Source of the DNA: Saccharum officinarum
Taxonomy: Eukaryota; Streptophyta; Magnoliopsida; Poales; Poaceae
Assembly (NCBI GenBank): GCA_020631735.1
Contig: CM036158.1
Span: 78,855,447 to 78,919,446 of the forward strand
Direction of reading: 5' to 3'
DNA length: 64,000 nucleotides
Below are positions 22,619 through 36,800 of this stretch, one piece after another. The position numbers were made by a program, and so were the translations under genes. Each line of letters opens with the position of its first letter. The stretch's first letter is position 1. The notes under the pieces are model-generated. The model was not told the DNA's origin. It searched no databases and saw nothing but the letters and a program-made list of their open reading frames with translations.

Positions 22619-25600
22619 TGTAACAGAACCGACCAAATTATAAGAGCACAAGTACAAAAACAAGCACCGAAGCGCTCAAATTTTCGAACTTGAGCCCATA
22701 TAATCCCGGTAGTCAATCGAAACCACGAAGGATTTCAAACCAACTTGCTTACAACCAAGATCGCATCATTCAACATACAACATCATACGTTACATTTCAC
22801 AAGTAGTTCTGAAATAAGTTTACACATACGGAGTCGCAAATATTACAAACCAAGTTTATAAAGTAGCGGAAGCAAACACACACCAGTTGTTTAACTACTG
22901 CCAGTCTTGTTGATCAACAACCCACAAAAGCATCAGGAAAGTACATAAAGATGATCACGCCCTAGTGATCTAGTCTTCGTCACCCGCAGGGTGGAGACAA
23001 GTTTTGCAGAAGCCTTGGTAGAGCATATCATCTGCAACAGGAGGGAATAAACCCTGAGTACTGGAATGTACTCAGCTAGACTTACCCGTCGAAAACCAGA
23101 AATAAGATGACACCAAGGATTATGCAAGGCTTTCACAAGAGGCTAGCTGACATCACATTTTTGCATAAAGGCATAAGTAATTGAGATTCTTGTAACCTGT
23201 ACTAGCAGTTATTTTTAGCATTTACCTGTCATCTATCTTAGCACCTGTACTAAGCATGCACTTGATTATAATCAAACAACATTATTATTATATCCATAGC
23301 AGGTATATCATTGTGGCAACATTATATCATTCACTTAACCATCTGTTCATTTAATGAGATCTACGTTGCCGCTGCTCAAGTCAAGTGCTCACTAACCGGG
23401 AGCGACGGCGATTCGAATCGAATTCCTATCCAGCTGGAGGGGTATTTCTAACACTCACCGAGTCACGCCTGGCGAGGGCTGCTCAGGTCATCTTTTGTAC
23501 AGTTCAGGAATCGCGGGTCCGAATAATGTCGCGTCCCCAAGGGCGACACTCTGCCAGGTGATAGGGACTCTAACCCCCCTTGGTCTCACGCCAATGTCCC
23601 CAAGCACATCCTTCTCTCCTCCAAGATGCAACCTACCATTCGATTCCCGGCCTGAACCATACTACTCGACTTCGCGGTCGGAACGACTTATCCGGCCAAC
23701 TAAGTGTTAGACTGCGTTCAACATGACTCAAGGACGTACAGCGAAGCGGTCCTTAAACGACTCAGACGGGCATAGCTCCACACCCAAGACGTGAAGTGTC
23801 TTGCGGCTGTACTATCGAACTCCCGCCCGGTCTCAATTTCATTTTTAGGCATGGTTCCATCCACGATAGCCATAAAGCCACTCGTGACTCCTTCCTACAT
23901 CTCGCGGATGACCGGAAATCACCCGACTTCTACCGAACTAAGCAGGGCTAAGCATTGACACGTGCCTAAACCTAATATAGGATTAAGTACGATATCTGGA
24001 CAAGGACAGGTATAATGCAACAATTGTTTTCATACAACTCCTACAACTTAATGCAGTAAACAATTAAAAGTACTCAAGATTAATTTATAAAACAGTAGGT
24101 TCAGCATGCACCGGGGCTTGCCTTTCAGAAAGGTCGAGGCCGGTGGTCAGGACACTCGGGCAAGTCTTCAGCGGCGTCTCCTCCGCCGACTGGTTCCGCT
24201 GGCTGGCTGGTCCTGGACTTCCTCCGGAATCACTGGCTCGAACTCGAGGAGTGTTATCCCTCCGGAACACCTATTGCATGAGTGCACAATAAATATCATG
24301 GATGCATAATGGTGCAACATGCTCGGAATGAAATGCATTTCAGAAATAAAAACAATAATCTAATCAAGTTACTTTATCAGTACGTGCAAATCTCTTCTCC
24401 GGTGGAGAAGTACTTACCTAAGCTACTCAACCTAAGATATAGTTGTTCATCTTCGGTTAAGGCCCTAACACCTAACAACACAAGAGTGACATTATTTAGG
24501 TTACCACATCCAACCAAAATATCACAGTAAGACATTCTGGACAGCAGCTACTTGTTCTAACATAACTGGAGATTCCCAACTCCAAAAGATATGGTCTAAG
24601 ACAATCTGGAAAGCTTATGAAATGCACTACAAAATATTTTCAGACCTCAACACTTAATTCTAAAGTTTACCTAGTCGAAATTCCAAAGTTCCAGAATCTG
24701 TTCTCTCTAAACAGAGAGTAGCCAATTCTGGACTGCCACTTTAAACAGCAATAACTCCCAAACTACTAAGCCGAATGCTCCCAAATTTTGACACAAGCTA
24801 ATTTACCAAGTTTACTACAACTTTGGTATTTACAAGTTTTCCAGCAAACACTTTTATTAAGGATCAAACTAGAAATACTATCAGCTGTCCAGAAAACCTA
24901 GAATTGCAAAGATTAAATATTTATTTATGTGGCAAACATTCTCTAAGACCAAACTAATGTTACTACAAGTTCACAAAGGTCACAAAAACACCAGAAAGTA
25001 AGGTGTGCCCACCTAGAATATTTATTTACACCCTTTCTTAATTTACTTAATTAATTAAGTGGAATTTCAAACATATAAGTAAACTGCTCCAAAAATTCTA
25101 CAAAAATTACAGGAGACTCTCTGACCCAAAAAGAGGCTACTGTAAAAATTTGAACTAAATTTATTCACAGGAACTTCCTACAAAAAATTCACAAGCCAAA
25201 AGGCTGATTTTTGTATAAATAACAAAGCATAGTAAAAAGTGTCAAACAACAGATTTCCTAATTTTCATGGACACTCTAGGGTACCAAGACATTCTCCAAA
25301 AAGTTATATGAACATTGCACATGTAGAAAATTTACAAAAATTCATTTAAGTATTTCCTAAAATAATAAGATAGCATTATAACTTGAAAAGTACTTAAGCA
25401 TTACTGCCCAAATTTTTACCAGAGCTAGAGCAAGTATAAATTAGTCTACCCACCAAATTTCATAATTTTTGGAACACTGAAACTCAAGATATGATTTAAA
25501 CAAGTTTGCATGTGATTTAAAACACATTTCAAAGACCTATTTAAATATCCCAGGAACTAAACATCACATAACCAATTCATATTTTTCTAAGATACTACAC

Positions 25601-27440
25601 ACCCTGTAGATCCCAACAAAATTTATCTCATAATTTTTGGGCAAGTAAAACCCTAGATCTACAATTTCCAAACAACCACTAAAATCTGTGACAAAAAGAA
25701 AAAAGAAAACAAAACTGAACCCTAACAGCTACAGTGCCGGGCCGGCTCAGTTCACCGCGCGGCCCAGCCAGCGCGCGGCCCGATCTGGCTCCCGCCCGCG
25801 CGCGGCAACCGACAGGTGGGTCCCCGCGGTCAGTGACGGAGGGCAGGGGAGCGGCGAACCGCGAGCTCCGGCGAGCTCAAGCTCGTCGGAGGGGAGCTCG
25901 CTTGGAAAAACAAACACACCCACGCGTTCCCGTCATACGGTGCTTCGATTCGTGCAAGCAGGAAGGCTTGGTTGGAGTGGGAGGGGCTCGCCACCGGGAA
26001 CGGCGGCCGGTGAGGGTCGGTGACGTTGCGCCGCCGCCGGTGAGGCCGCACGGTCACAACTAAACTCGGTACGAGCTTTACTGCAGCTAGGCGGAGCGGT
26101 TGAGGTAGGAAGGGAAGACGGAGAGAGGCCCGAACTACCCCGGCCACGGTGAACCTGCATGGCGGAGCTCCGGTGACCTCTCGGGAACGGGCGGAGACGG
26201 CAATGTGGCTCACCCCGGGCTCAATCAAAGCCACTGGTTGGTCGCAGAGGTGTAGGGCGGTAAGGCGGAGGGACGGGCGTGATCTGGTGAGCGGTGGTGC
26301 GGTGGGGAGCGCGCGCGAGCTCGCCGGAGTGGGGGCGACAATGGCGGCTCGGTTCCTCCGCTTTGAAGCCGAACGAGGGAGGGAGAGGGAATGGAGGCAG
26401 CCTCGACGCGTCGTGGCGGTCTTGAAGGCGCCGTGGACTGGCCGGTGGGGCCAGGGCCGGCGTACGGTCGCCACCGCGTGTCCACGCGTCGGCGAGGCCC
26501 TGTGGCCGGTCGGCCACTCCCCCTTCTCTGACGAAACTGAAACGAGTCGATCGGTGCCGTTGGTGATCGACTGACAGGGCAACTTCGTCGACGATTTACT
26601 CTCAAACCAGCTCGTGTTAGTGAAACCTCCAATTAGCAAAGTTGTAGACCTACGTGAGCACTACAAGTTTGTAAAAGGCATCATGAGCTGGTTCGGTTTA
26701 GTTGGTGAGATATAACGCCCCAAAGTGAGGCACATGAAAGCTGAACCGACTTTCAGTTATTTCCCCCGACTGAAACCCGATTTTTGAAGCACTCTAACTC
26801 ATAAACCATTGGGAACCAGGCTTGGGTGATGTTGACAATGTTGTAGAGCTACATGAGGACTACAAGTTTGTCAATATGAGTGGAAACTGGTTTGGCCTGG
26901 TTTGTAAACTACAAGCTTCTAAAGTAGGCCTCAGTAAAACTGGAGGGTCAATTGAAGACTTAGAAAAATTCTAAGTGTTGAGGCAGCCCCTCTAGCTGAC
27001 TTGTGGGCCATTTTTGAGTATGTTCTGGCCAGTTTCATGAAATGGTCATATTGAGACTTTTGTTCCCCATAAAATTCCCTACAACTTTGCTTAAGGGTGC
27101 TCCTCCATGCAAGGTCTCTAAGCTGGACTTTTTAATTGGTCAAACTAGAGCATCCTAGGGCTAAGTGGTGGTCAACTACACCTTGGAGGGCATTTTGGTG
27201 ATTTTGGTCAACATGAACCTTGCTCCACTAGTGACCCTAAGTATAACTAAGGTGTTGTGAGATATAATTGGCTACTCTACCCTTTTGTTACACCAACTCC
27301 CTAGTGTCACATGATGTGAGTCAAACAAAACTTCAAAACAAATCCCATTTGTTGCAACCACATGAATTAACATGAAATGATGCATGCTTATGCTCATGCA
27401 ATGCAATGCAATTATGGAGCTAAACACCTAAGGTGTTACA
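22619..27440 (-). repeat. 3' LTR of element A copy 2 (4822 bp)
   Basis: Equivalent to 4044-8874. It carries its own single-base losses, for example near 24139, 24258 and 25930, which break the small LTR ORF (24085-24270 region). These losses sit close to the gap and are probably sequence errors. Confidence 0.92.
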
Positions 27441-27476
27441 GCCCTCCCCCCTTATAAAAATCTCGCCCCGAGATTT
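27441..27476 (-). promoter_or_regulatory. Polypurine tract and hairpin, element A copy 2
   Basis: Same as 8875-8910: the purine tract abuts the LTR, and the AAATCTCG/CGAGATTT stem is at 27458-27476. Confidence 0.85.
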
Positions 27477-27486
27477 GGAAAGCGTA

Positions 27487-30400
27487 CTATTTTTCATAGA
27501 ATTCCTTATAACCATCCTGCAAACAGTCCTCCCGTTCCCATGTAGCGTCACTTTCACTACCCTGATTACTCCACATTACTTTATACCACTTAACCACTTT
27601 GCTTCTAGTCACTCGTTCCTGAGTATCGATCACTCGGACTGGCTTTTCTTCGTAAGTTAAATCGGATTCCAGTCTGATATCTCCTAAAAGGACTCTTTCC
27701 TCAGGAACTTGAAGACACTTTTTGAGCTGAGATACATGGAAGACGTTGAATATGGCACTCATTTCAGGAGGTAACTGGATTTTATACGCAACAGCTCCAC
27801 TCTTGCCTATGATCTGGAAAGGACCCACGTATCTCGGCGCAAGTTTCCGCTTAACACCAAAATGTTGGACACTCTTCATTGGAGAAACTTTCAGATACAC
27901 GAAGTCTCCAACTTCAAACTCGAGTGGTTTTCTACGACGATCAGCATAACTTTTCTGTCTAGCTTGGGCTGCAGCCATATGTTTTTAGATGGTACGGACT
28001 TGTTCCTCAGCTTCATGAACAAAATCAATACCATAATACCTCCTTTCACCAGCTTCTACCCAGTTTAGTGGAGTTCTACACTTACGACCATACAAAGCTT
28101 CGAATGGAGCCATCTTAATACTCTCTTGATAACTATTATTGTACAAAAACTCGGCTAGAGGTAACCATTTTTTCCAAGAACCCTTGGATGAAATGACACA
28201 TGCCCGCAATAGATCTTCCAAGATTTGGTTAACCCGTTCCGTCTGTCCTGATGTCTGGGGGTGATAAGCAGAGCTTCTCACTAACTTGGTTCCCAGAAGG
28301 TGATGCAAGTGCTCCCAAAAGCGAGCAGTGAACTGGGGACCACGGTCAGATATGATAGTACGAGGTATCCCATGGAGCCGGACTATCTGATTGAAGTACA
28401 ACTCAGCATAGTCAGTGGGACGATAGTCCACTCTAACTGGAATGAAGTGAGCTGATTTGGTCAAACGATCCACAATTACCCAGATGGAGTTATGATTTTT
28501 GACAGTAGGAGGAAGACTGACAATGAAATCCATACTTATCTCTTCCCATTTCCAACCTGGGATAGAAAGTGGTTGAAGCAACCCAGCTTTCATGTGCACA
28601 GCTTTAACTCTACAGCAGGTGTCACACCTGGCCACATATGCAGCTATTTCTTTCCGCATCTTGGTCCACCAATAGTATGGCTTCAAATCATAATACATCT
28701 TATTGCTACCAGGATGGATGGATAACTTAGAGGAGTGGGCTTCAGACATAATATCATTTCTAAGCTCTCGGTCCTTAGGCACAACTAACCTATCCTTGAA
28801 CCATAGTACACCCTCTTCATCTACCCTGAATTGTGTAGTTTCTTGCTCTTTCTTCTTGCGTTTTATGTGGAATACACCAGGATCAGTCTTTTGAAGCTCA
28901 ATAATTCTGCTTTTGAGAGTACAACTGACAGTGATGTTGTACAAGACTGCTGGATGTAGAAGGCGAGATCGATGAAAATTAGTTTCAACTAGGGAATGAC
29001 AATGAGACTTACGGCTTAAAGCATCTGCAACTACATTTGCCTTGCCAGGATGATAGTGCACTTGAAGGTTATAATCCTTAATCAACTCGAGCCATCTTCT
29101 TTGATGCATATTTAACTCAGGTTGGGTGAAGATGTATTTGAGGCTTTTGTGGTCTGTGTAGATATTGCAAATATTGCCCAACAGGTAGTGCCGCCAGGCT
29201 TTCAAAGCATGAACAACTGCGGCGAGTTCTAAGTCATGCGTTGGATAATTCGCCTCATGCTTCCGAAGTTGCCGAGAGATATATGCGATTACTCGGCCTT
29301 CCTGCATCAGAACACCTCCCAAACCTATGACTGAGGCATCACAATAAACATCAAATGGTTTCTCGATATCCGGTTGTGCCAAAACCGGAGCTGAGGTTAG
29401 GAGGGTTCGCAGTTGGTGAAAAGCCACATCACACTCAGGAGTCCAGACAAACCTGGTGTCTTTTTGCAGCAACCGAGTCATTGGCTTGGCTATTTTGGAG
29501 AAATCCGGGATGAAGCGACGATAATAGCCAGCCAAACCAAGAAAACTCCGAACCTCGTGAACCGAGATAGGAGCCTTCCAGTTCAGTACTTCTTGTACTT
29601 TGGCGGGGTCCACCATAATTCCTCCATCGGACAACACATGCCCAAGGAAAGGTACTTCTCGAAGCCAGAATTCGCACTTACTGAACTTTGCATATAGTTG
29701 ATGTTCACGCAGTCTTGTGAGGACTATACGCAGATGTTCAGCGTGATCTTCCTCATTTACAGAATATATCATGATGTCATCAATAAATACCACCACAAAC
29801 TTGTCCAATTCAGGCATAAACACCGAATTCATCAAGTACATGAAGTGTGCGGGGGCATTTGTCAAGCCGAAAGACATAACAAGATACTCATAGAGACCGT
29901 ATCTGGTAGAAAAGGCTGTCTTTGGAACATCTTCCGGGCGGATTTTAATTTGATGGTAGCCAGATCTTAGATCGATCTTGGAGAAAACTTTAGCTTTAGA
30001 CAACTGATCGAACAAGATGTCGATACGTGGTAGAGGGTACTTATTTTTGACAGTGACTGCATTGAGAGGTCTATAATCTACGCACATTCGCAATGACTGA
30101 TCCTTCTTCTTTACAAAGATAGCAGGACATCCCCACGGCGACGAACTAGGACGAATCAACCCCTTTTTCAAAAGTTCGTTCAATTGCACCTTAAGTTCAG
30201 CTAACTCATTCGGAGGCATCCTATAAGGTCTCCTAGAGATGGGGGCCGTGCCAGGCAACAACTCAATTTTAAATTCCACATCCCGATCTGGAGGGAGCCC
30301 CGGCAAATCATCGGAAAAAACGTCCGGAAACTCATTTACTATGGGAATTTCAGCCAACGCCTTTGCTTACACAGCATAAACTTCCCCAGACAAATTAACT

Positions 30401-31842
30401 TTTCTGGGAAGTTGTACCAGAAAACTCTTTTGATCCGTAGGATCTCTGAGCATAACTACCCGAGTGGATGTATCAATGAGTACCCCATTCTGACTCATCC
30501 AATTCATGCCCAAGATAACATCTATGCCTAAGCCCGGCAAAACCACTAAGGCAAGCGAGTACTTTCGCCCTTCTATCTCAAGCTCAAGATTCCCCACTAC
30601 TTTATTTGTGGAAATATTCCCACTTGCTGCGCTAATACAATAACCCCCACCTTCAACAGTATGCAATTTGTGTGCAAACTCTGATGCAAACTTAAGACTG
30701 ATAAAGGAATGCGAAGCACCCGAATCAAAAAGTACCACTGCAGGATGTTGGTCAACTAGGAACTTACCAGCAGTGACAACCTCACCAGATGGGATTTCCT
30801 CAATACTGTTATAATGAGCGTGCCCTTGACGGCCACCTTGGTTGACATTCTTCTTAGGGTAAGGGCAGTTTCTGGACTAATGGCCTGACTTGTTGCAGTT
30901 CCAGCAAGGCATGTTGCTAGGAGGGACACTGGAGCTGCCTTGGCCCGAATTACTCTTTGGCAGAGCCACTGTATATGCCTTGCGAAACCCAGTCTTCACT
31001 GGCGCCTTCTTTTGCGGAGGACGGAACTTAGCACTTGTGGCAGGAGGGCGAGGAGGAGCCCTTGGGGCAGCTGGAGCTCGAGACTGTGAAGCACCTGCCT
31101 CAAGTGCCCTCTTGTGGCTCTTAGAAGCAGCATAGATCGAGTTATTGTTCTCTTGAGTTAGAGCATCACTGATAAATTCATTGAAGGTAGTGCACTTGCT
31201 AGTGCCCATAGTCTTCATCAGCTTCAGGCCGAGGCCTCTTTTAAAGCTAGCAATTTTCTTGGAATCGGTATCCATAAACTCCGTGGCATACCTTGCCAGG
31301 TTATTGAAGGATTGCAGATATTCAGTCAAACTTTTATTGCCCTGCGACAGCCTCATAAATTCTGTGTGCTTGATAGCCGTAAGGCCTGGAGGAATATAGT
31401 TCCCACGGAATGCGGCCTTGAACTGGTCCCAAGCAATAGGGACATTTGCAGGCAGTGTGGAACGATAGTGGCTCCACCAAATACCCGCTGGACCATGTAG
31501 TTGGTGAGAAGCATATTCAGTCTTTAGCTCATCAGTCAAGCGAAGCAGACGAAACTTTTGTTCAATAGTGTTCAACCACTCATCAGCTTGCAGTGGTTCC
31601 TCCGCCTCCTTAAAGAGCGGGGGCTTAGTATCAAGAAAGTCCTTGAAATCACTGTACTGATTGGGTTCTGGGCCCTAGCGGCCATGACGAGCCTCCTGGT
31701 TGGCAAGCTGGCGCATAGCATCAGCCAGCATGCGCTGCCCTTCGACCACGGTCTGCATCAACTCAGCCGGGGTAGGTGGTGGCGGAGGGGGTGGCTGTTC
31801 CTCATCCTCATTGCCACGACCCCGACGAAGATTGTACGACAT
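27487..31842 (-). CDS. gag-pro-pol of element A copy 2, four in-frame stops
   Basis: 1452 codons with the same length and the same four stops as copy 1 (TAG 31677-31675, TAG 30879-30877, TAA 30369-30367, TAA 27987-27985). Domain order is as in copy 1. This copy keeps [10 protein letters not shown] in RT and AYISRQL in RNase H, where copy 1 has R and Y, but has VSLPP in integrase where copy 1 has VGLPP. The identical breaks mean the two copies share one history. Confidence 0.93.
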
Positions 31843-32504
31843 CTGCAAAATGCATAGTCAATGAGCACTGACGATGTGGGAAGTTTGTAGATGCATTATT
31901 GTGAATATGTCAAACTGACTTCATGAAATAGACTTCTCAAAATAATCATGGCACAATAATTCATCACAACCGCACAATCCAATCAAGCGGATCAATTGGC
32001 GCAATCATGAGAGGGAATCCAACAAGATGTACTTTGATAAAGGCTCAAGCACAAGGAGCACAGCAGTTACTGAACCGTTCACACCAAAATCTACGTGATT
32101 TTTGATCTTTCGCCCGGTACTTGGATTCGATTTTCAAAGTTTTTAGTTGACTGAGAAAGTTACTTCAAACTGACCACAAGGAGACTTCTCAACGGTGGAG
32201 TTCCATGGTGGATCATGACTAGCCACCTCGATATCAGCGCGTGCCAAGCAGCACAGCCTTATGTCACGCGTCATAGGAGGCCCTCGGTTTCATCGCGGCA
32301 CCGAAGGGTGCTAATCGTGACACCATCATCGAACGCAACACAATAAGACATCCAATTGCGATCGAAATTAACAGGTTCCAACTAAACATCTAGGAAACAT
32401 AGGGTTTGACCTTACATCCCAAAAGTCAAGTTATTACAAAGCCTCACTCCAACCCCAGGAGGCACAAAAGACGATCCTAACATCATAGCTATGTGATAAC
32501 TACT
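31843..32504 (-). other. Spacer between gag and the H3-like ORF, element A copy 2
   Basis: Equivalent to 13277-13938. No ORF; it ends with TTTTGCAG before the gag ATG. Confidence 0.4.
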
Positions 32505-33119
32505 CTAAGCATCGTCCTCAGAGTCGGTGTCAAGGATCTCCCCGCCGTCCTCATCACTAACAGGCTCTAACTCCTCATCATCTTCTTCTTCTGGCTCTTC
32601 TTCTAGTGCTTCTTCTGGTGCGGCATCTTGGGGCCCATTGACCTCCACTTCATCATCATCTTCAGCCATGAAGATTCCCGAACCCATGTCCTCATCTGCG
32701 TTGTTGTTTTGAGGCAGCAAAGGATTAAGCTGGTTGTTCAGGCGGTGCACTTCTTCATGAAGATTGTCATTGTATTCTTCAGCATTCTCCAACTGTTGCT
32801 CGAGCTCAAACTGACGAGCTCTCAGAACGTTCTCCTCGTGCCAGGCTTCATCCCTCTGGTTCATGACACGGACCAACATGCGTTGACAGTTGTGGTTTGC
32901 TACTGTCAATCTCTGGACTGCAAGGGTTTCCTGGTCACGATCACGGATCACTTGCTCCAGTTGCTGACGCGCTGCATTCCTGGCAGCAGTCACTTCAGCC
33001 AATTCTGCCCTCAGCCTTTCCACCTCAGTAGGCTCAGGGCGGGGCTCACGTGGAGCGAGCTGGTGACGAGGTGCCCTGCCTCCAGTGGACTTGCGAGCGG
33101 TCCTCTTGGTACGTGCCAT
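32505..33119 (-). CDS. Histone H3 tail mimic ORF, copy 2
   Basis: The 204-residue protein is the same as that of 13939-14553, with no substitution in either copy. It starts at ATG 33119 after TTGCTACAG. H3-like residues 1-22, coiled coil ~31-132, acidic tail ~141-204. Its intactness contrasts with the interrupted gag-pol downstream, but since the copies are probably one locus this is not independent evidence of selection. Confidence 0.85.
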   Translation of the reverse strand: MARTKRTARKSTGGRAPRHQLAPREPRPEPTEVERLRAELAEVTAARNAARQQLEQVIRDRDQETLAVQRLTVANHNCQRMLVRVMNQRDEAWHEENVLRARQFELEQQLENAEEYNDNLHEEVHRLNNQLNPLLPQNNNADEDMGSGIFMAEDDDEVEVNGPQDAAPEEALEEEPEEEDDEELEPVSDEDGGEILDTDSEDDA

Positions 33120-33877
33120 CTGTAGCAATAAGATACAACTGAAAGTGAGGATCATTTAGGGGATACGAAATTTAATTTAGTCGGGACTATTGAAATTTTT
33201 AAGGAGGGAGTAAATGATATGTATGATATAATTAAACATGATGCATGCACGTTCCGTACGCCCTCTCACCATAGTAGAAACCTAAAGTTCTAACGCTAGG
33301 CGGTGGCATACATACGTTCTCTCATATAAGCGAAACTATCGGTCTACTCGTTACGTTGTTAGTGTACCTGCAGAAAATCTCATTTCAGCCCAACATTTTC
33401 TCAATATATGCCCACAAGAAAGCAGTAATTTAAATACTTTCCATATACACATCCCCTGATGTATATACTTCAGTATCAAAGCTACCCGATATAAAGGTTC
33501 CCACAATTAAGTGCTTACATAATTACACGGTTTAAACATGTAAGTATGCAAGTCACCAAAACTACTCTCCCCTAGATCGCTGGTTGGACGATCATGCTCT
33601 CACAACTCACGCTTACCAGAGCGTCGAGGCAATTGATCCATACATTATCACCCAAGTGGATGGCATCCATACAATATCACGCCGTATGGACGACGAAACA
33701 AAAACAAACAAGGCCCCCAAGTTATTCTTTATAATAAGCCACCTAAGAGTCCTTATTTGGGCTAAGGGATGTGATCACTGGCATACCTATGAAAATAATT
33801 TTTAGAATTTTAACCCTTTTCATAATCAAATACTTTTGTTTTTAAATACTCGTACGATGTTTTTAATGTTGAATTAT
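33120..33877 (-). other. Leader of element A copy 2
   Basis: Equivalent to 14554-15308, with the same donor-like CATAG/GTATGCC near 33787. No gene seen. Confidence 0.4.
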
Positions 33878-33889
33878 GCTCCGGTACCA
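33878..33889 (-). promoter_or_regulatory. Primer binding site, element A copy 2
   Basis: TGGTACCGGAGC on the minus strand, 2 nt from the LTR, as in copy 1. Confidence 0.85.
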
Positions 33890-33891
33890 GC

Positions 33892-36800
33892 TGTAACAGA
33901 ACCGACCAAATTATAAGAGCACAAGTACAAAAACAAGCACCGAAGCGCTCAAATTTTCGAACTTGAGCCTATATAATCCCGGTAGTCAATCGAAACCACG
34001 AAGGATTTTAAACCAACTTGCTTACAACCAAGATCGCATCATTCAACATACAACATCATACGTTACATTTCACAAGTAGTTCTGAATAAGTTTACAAATA
34101 CGAAGTCGCAAATATTACAAACCAAGTTTATAAAAGTAGCGGAAGCAAACACACACCAGTTGTTTAACTACTGCCAGTCTTGTTGATCAACAACCCACAA
34201 AAGCATCAGGAAAGTACATAAAGATGATCACGCCCTAGTGATCTAGTCTTCGTCACCCGCAGGGTGGAGACAAGTTTTGCAGAAGCCTTGGTAGAGCATA
34301 TCATCTGCAACAGGAGGAAATAAACCCTGAGTACTGGAATGTACTCAGCTAGACTTACCCGTCGAAAACCAGAAATAAGATGACACCAAGGATTATGCAA
34401 GACTTTCACAAGAGGCTAGCTGACATCACATTTTTGCATAAAGGCATAAGTAATTGAGATTCTTGTAACCTGTACTAGCAGTTATTTTTAGCATTTACCT
34501 GTCATCTATCTTAGCACCTGTACTAAGCATGCACTTGATTATAATCAAACAACATTATTATTATATCCATAGCAGGTATATCATTGTGGCAACATTATAT
34601 CATTCACTTAACCATCTGTTCATTTAATGAGATCTACGTTGCCGCTGCTCAAGTCAAGTGCTCACTAACCGGGAGCGACGGCGATTCGAATCGAATTCCT
34701 ATCCAGCTGGAGGGGTATTTCTAACACTCACCGAGTCACACCTGGCGAGGGCTGCTCAGGTCATCTTTTGTACAGTTCAGGAATCGCGGGTCCGAATAAT
34801 GTCGCGTCCCCAAGGGCGACACTCTGCCAGGTGATAGGGACTCTAACCCCCCCTTGGTCTCACGCCAATGTCCCCAAGCACATCCTTTCTCTCCTCCAAG
34901 ATGCAACCTATCATTCGATTCCCGGCCTGAACCATACTACTCGACTTCGCGGTCGGAACGACTTATCCGACCAACTAAGTGTTAGACTGCGTTCAACATG
35001 ACTCAAGGACGTACAGCGAAGCGGTCCTTAAACGACTCAGACGGGCATAGCTCCACACCCAAGACGTGAAGTGTCTTGCGGCTGTACTATCGAACTCCTG
35101 CCCGGTCTCAATTTCATTTTTAGGCATGGTTCCATCCACGATAGCCATAAAGCCACTCGTGACTCCTTCCTACATCTCGCGGATGACCGGAAATCACCCG
35201 ACTTCTACCGAACTAAGCAGGGCTAAGCATTGACACGTGTCTAAACCTAATATAGGATTAAGTACGATATCTGGACAAGGACAGGTATAATGCAATAATT
35301 GTTTTCATACAACTCCTACAACTTAATGCAGTAAACAATTAAAAGTACTCAAGATTAATTTATAAAACAGTAGGTTCAGCATGCACCGGGGCTTGCCTTT
35401 CAGAAAGGTCGACGGCCGGTGGTCAGGGCACTCGGGCAAGTCTTCAGCAGCGTCTCCTCCGCCGACTGGTTCCGCTGGCTCCTCTGGCTGGTCCTGGATT
35501 TCCTCCGGAATCACTGGCTCGAACTCGAGGAGTGTTATCCCCTCCGGAACACCTATTGCATGAGTGCACAATAAATATTATGGATGCATAATGGTGCAAC
35601 ATGCTCGGAATGAAATGCATTTCAGAAATAAAAACAATAATCTAATCAAGTTACTTTATCAGTACGTGCAAATCTCTTCTCCGGAGGAGAAGTACTTACC
35701 TAAGCTACTCAACCTAAGGTATAGTTGTTCATATTCGGTTAAGGCCCTAACACCTAACAAACACAAGAGTGACATTATTTAGGTTACCACATCCAACCAA
35801 AAATATCACAGTAAGACATTCTGGACAGCAGCTACTTGTTTCTAACATAACTGGAGATTCCCAACTCCAAAAGATATGGTCTAAGACAATCTGGAAAGAT
35901 TATGAAATGCACTACAAAATATTTTCAGACCTCAACACTTAATTCTAAAGTTTACCTAGTCGAAATTCCAAAGTTCCAGAATCTGTTCTCTCTAAACATA
36001 GAGTAGCCAATTCTGGACTGCCACTTTAAATAGCAATAACTCCCAAACTACTAAGCCGAATGCTCCCAAATTTTGACACAAGCTAATTTACCAAGTTTAC
36101 TACAACTTTGGTATTTACAAGTTTTTCAGCAAACACTTTTATCAAGGATCAAATCTAGAAATACTATCAGCTGTCCAGAAAACCTAGAATTGCAAAGATT
36201 AAATATTTATTTATGTGGCAAACATTCTCTAAGACCAAACTAATGTTACTACAAGTTCACAAAGGTCACAAAAACACCATAAAGTAAGGTGTGCCCACCT
36301 AGAATATTTATTTACACCCCTTTCTTAATTTACTTAATTAATTAAGTGGAATTTCAAACATATAAGTAAACTGCTCCAAAAATTCTACAAAAATTACAGG
36401 AGACTCTCTGACCCAAAAAGAGGCTACTGTAAAAATTTGAACTAAATTTATTCACAGAAACTTCCTACACAAAATTCACAAGCCAAAAAGGCTGATTTTT
36501 GTATAAATAACAAAGCATAGTAAAAAGTGTCAAACAACAGATTTCCTAATTTTCTTGGACACTCTAGGGTACCAAGACATTCTCCAAAAAGTTATATGAA
36601 CATTTCACATGTAGAAAATTTACAAAAAATCATTTAAGTATTTCCTAAAATAACAAGATAGCATTATAACTTGAAAAGTACTTAAGCATTACTGCCCAAA
36701 TTTTTACCAAAGCTAGAGCAAGTATAAATTAGTCTACCCACCAAATTTCATAATTTTTGGAACAATGAAACTCAAGATATGATTTAAACAAGTTTGCATA

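Noticed and set aside
22441..22716. ORFs spanning the N block
   Set aside because: They are translated through unknown bases and have no meaning.
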